Shown here one piece after another: positions 29,508 to 36,262 of a stretch of 36,262 nucleotides of DNA. The translations under genes and the position numbers were made by a program. This DNA is from a virus, in IMG/VR virus record IMGVR_UViG_3300017786_001935, positions 1 through 36,262 of that record. One strand, given 5' to 3'. The notes below the pieces were generated by a model. That model did no database searches and had not been told where the DNA came from. It saw nothing but the letters and a program-made list of their open reading frames with translations. Each line of letters starts with the position of its first letter. Positions within the stretch are counted from its first letter, which is position 1.

Positions 29508-29858
29508 ATGTCAAAGAAATTTAAAATATTAGTACCGAAACCATGTGCTATAGACGATATTGGAATGGATGTACAATTGATGAAAGCTGATGAAATTGTA
29601 TCAGCAGATTCAGATGTCATGGCTGCCAATATGGCTATGTTTGTGGAAAATGGTTGGGCTATGGAAGTCAAGGTTGATTCTGTTGAAGAAAAAATAGAAG
29701 TAGAAGCTGAGATTAAAAGAGCTAGAAACGACAAAGGTCAACTAATTGGTGATGACCCTGAGACTCCTGATGTAAATGAAGCATGGGAAGGTGGAGAAGC
29801 ACCAAAAGAGACTAAAAAATCAACAAAAAAGAAGAAAACTACTAAAAAAGCCAAGTAA
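29508..29858 (+). CDS. Head-associated protein with Lys-rich tail, 116 aa
   Basis: Compact N-terminal part (FKILVPKPCAIDDIGMDVQL, FVENGWAMEVKVD) and a disordered, acidic then Lys-rich C terminus (RNDKGQLIGDDPETPDVNEA, WEGGEAPKETKKSTKKKKTT). From memory small proteins with IL.P.P.......GW..EVK and DDPxTPDVNEAWxGG are found after capsid genes in marine phages, without assigned function. The poly-Lys end could contact DNA or capsid. AAGGA lies seven to eight bases before the ATG. Confidence 0.75.
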   Translation: MSKKFKILVPKPCAIDDIGMDVQLMKADEIVSADSDVMAANMAMFVENGWAMEVKVDSVEEKIEVEAEIKRARNDKGQLIGDDPETPDVNEAWEGGEAPKETKKSTKKKKTTKKAK

Positions 29859-29868
29859 GTAGTTTTTT
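29835..29868 (+). terminator. Possible weak terminator hairpin
   Basis: AAAACTACT (29835-29843) pairs with AGTAGTTTT (29858-29866), followed by TTG. The stem is A+T-rich and starts within the preceding coding region, so attenuation would be weak at best. Confidence 0.3.
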
Positions 29869-29882
29869 GTTATACTTTTATA

Positions 29883-29910
29883 CAGCAGAAGCTGAGATGG
29901 TAGATACCAT
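29883..29910. repeat. Two small palindromes ahead of the BppU-like gene
   Basis: CAGC-AGAA-GCTG (29883-29894) and ATGGTA-GA-TACCAT (29897-29910) lie side by side in the 73-base gap before 29932. They may be a binding site or RNA structure; nothing else in the gap is clear. Confidence 0.3.
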
Positions 29911-29931
29911 ATATATTATTAGGAATTATTT

Positions 29932-30278
29932 ATGGCAGCAGGGTATCATCATTTTATCATTGAGCAAGGTGCAACATTTAAGCACTCTCTTACGCTCAAA
30001 GATTCAAGTGGCTCAGTCATAAATCTAGGTGGCTATTCAGCCGAAATGGATTTGCGTAAAAATCAAGATGACGCAAACGAAGTAATCACACTAACTGTTG
30101 CCAATAGTCGTATAGCGATGGGTGGAGCAGCAGGAACAATCACAATAGAAATATCAGCAGCAGATACGACCAATCTACAAGTTGGCGATGGTGTCTATGA
30201 TATAGACCTTACTGATGCAAGTGGTAAGGTAGATAGAGTATTGGACGGAACATACTCAATAAGGGGTAATGTAAGCAG

Positions 30279-30282
<4 letters not shown>
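29932..30282 (+). CDS. BppU/tail-fibre-N-terminus-like protein, 116 aa
   Basis: The sequence [20 protein letters not shown] - [14 protein letters not shown] - [20 protein letters not shown] - [20 protein letters not shown] follows the BppU-like baseplate or fibre-adaptor pattern found before fibre genes in many phages. It probably links the fibre to the virion. AGGA precedes the ATG. The stop overlaps the fibre start (ATGA), so the two are made together. Confidence 0.8.
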
Positions 30283-35605
<5,323 letters not shown>

Positions 35606-35606
<1 letters not shown>

Positions 35607-36259
35607 TGGCTTACACCTGTATAACTGCTACTTCTGAACAAATGGAAACATGGATTTCTGATGGTATTATTCAAAGACTTTATGATGATTCAAAATCATA
35701 CATAGATGCAGGTTCACACCCTTTTGACCCTAATATGACAGATGATGAAAAAAGAGATTATTTCATAGCTAGATTTAGGAGTGTTTACAGTCCTGATTCA
35801 TGGTCACCTGATAGTCATACTAATTTTAATCAAGCAATGTTTGATGATGATAAATTAATTGCCATTTACAATGGTCATTATGATTCTACAGATACTTCTG
35901 CAAATTTATCTATAACTCTTTTTAGTCCTAATAAAAGTGGTTCTAAGTCATATCTATACGCATTAGACTATACGACAGTTAGAAAAAATACTGAGAAGGC
36001 TTTAGGTGCGAACAAGGCTCATGTTTGGGTACAATGTGGTAATGGACCTGCTTTTAGAATGATGGCACAAAAGTCTTATGAAAATATTGGGGTACTCTAT
36101 GAAGATGTTGTACATGAAGATATAGAGCAACATTATTACTATGAAAGACCTGCATATACAAGTATTCCTACTCCTGATGGGATTAGTGAAGAAGTACCTG
36201 CTGAAGTAGTAATGGACTTTAAAATGACACTAACAAGGTTTACACTGGTATTCAAATGA
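35606..36259 (+). CDS. Hypothetical virion- or fibre-linked protein, 217 aa
   Basis: The ATG overlaps the fibre stop (TAATG), so it is cotranslated. The protein is acidic and aromatic, with no signal or membrane segment. The order of elements (MTDDEKRDYFIARF, DDDKLIAIYNGHY, LSITLFSPNKSG, KAHVWVQCGNGPAFRMMAQK, SYENIGVLYEDV) is only loosely like a GNAT fold without a clear acetyl-CoA loop, so no enzyme call is made. It may be a fibre chaperone or accessory protein. It ends three bases before the window end. Confidence 0.7.
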
Positions 36260-36262
36260 CAA

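Overview
The window is an A+T-rich tailed-phage genome, or most of one. It looks like a marine bacteriophage with an HK97-type capsid, probably of a SAR11-like or other A+T-rich planktonic Gram-negative bacterium. The phage assignment rests on terminase, portal, MuF, prohead protease, major capsid and fibre genes in order, a full Gram-negative lysis set (holin-like membrane proteins, GH24 lysozyme, i-spanin, o-spanin lipoprotein) and a small replication/recombination set. No integrase, tRNA, rRNA, CRISPR array or insertion sequence was seen. Host and marine origin are inferred from composition and remembered gene style, not shown directly.

Layout. (1) 34-8587, plus strand: two fibre-linked small proteins, three small membrane proteins, then a secreted-protein cluster of CsgF-like, CsgG-like, curlin-repeat, FecR-domain and CHASE2-adenylate/guanylate cyclase proteins, running straight into i-spanin, o-spanin, a small membrane protein, a thermonuclease-type nuclease and lysozyme. 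(2) 8574-12507, minus strand: PD-(D/E)XK exonuclease, ERF annealing protein, winged-helix protein, SSB-like protein and HNH nuclease, then small genes and an XRE regulator. (3) 12612-18010, plus strand: replication initiator-like protein, T7 gp4-like primase-helicase, then a ParB-like / PP-loop (PAPS-reductase, IbrA-like) / ParB-like (IbrB-like) / GNAT / HNH cassette. (4) 17950-19447, minus strand: amidoligase, a small unknown and a gamma-glutamyl-cyclotransferase-like protein. (5) 19618-22132, plus strand: small early-type genes, including a CxxC protein and a ribbon-helix-helix regulator. (6) 22186-36259, plus strand: small and large terminase, portal, MuF, protease, capsid, two head-associated proteins, a BppU-like protein, a 1775-residue collagen-like fibre with an S74 chaperone, and an unknown protein.

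Regulation. An 18-bp dyad, TAGTT-N8-AACTA, occurs exactly at five gene-cluster starts, with two degenerate copies at two more. It overlaps or abuts sigma70-like promoters, several of them TTGCAA-N16/17-(T/C)ATAAT. One copy fronts the XRE gene and one fronts the ribbon-helix-helix gene, so either may be the binder. Two of the promoters are near-identical 71-72-bp cassettes that include the leader and Shine-Dalgarno region.

The most striking points are these. A curli-type secretion and FecR/CHASE2-cyclase signalling module lies inside the lysis region. In three successive gene pairs of that module, the entire signal peptide of the downstream protein is encoded out of frame inside the 3' end of the upstream gene. 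No tail tube, tape-measure or baseplate genes are recognisable, although the two window ends fall in what would be a short intergenic gap if the molecule were circular.
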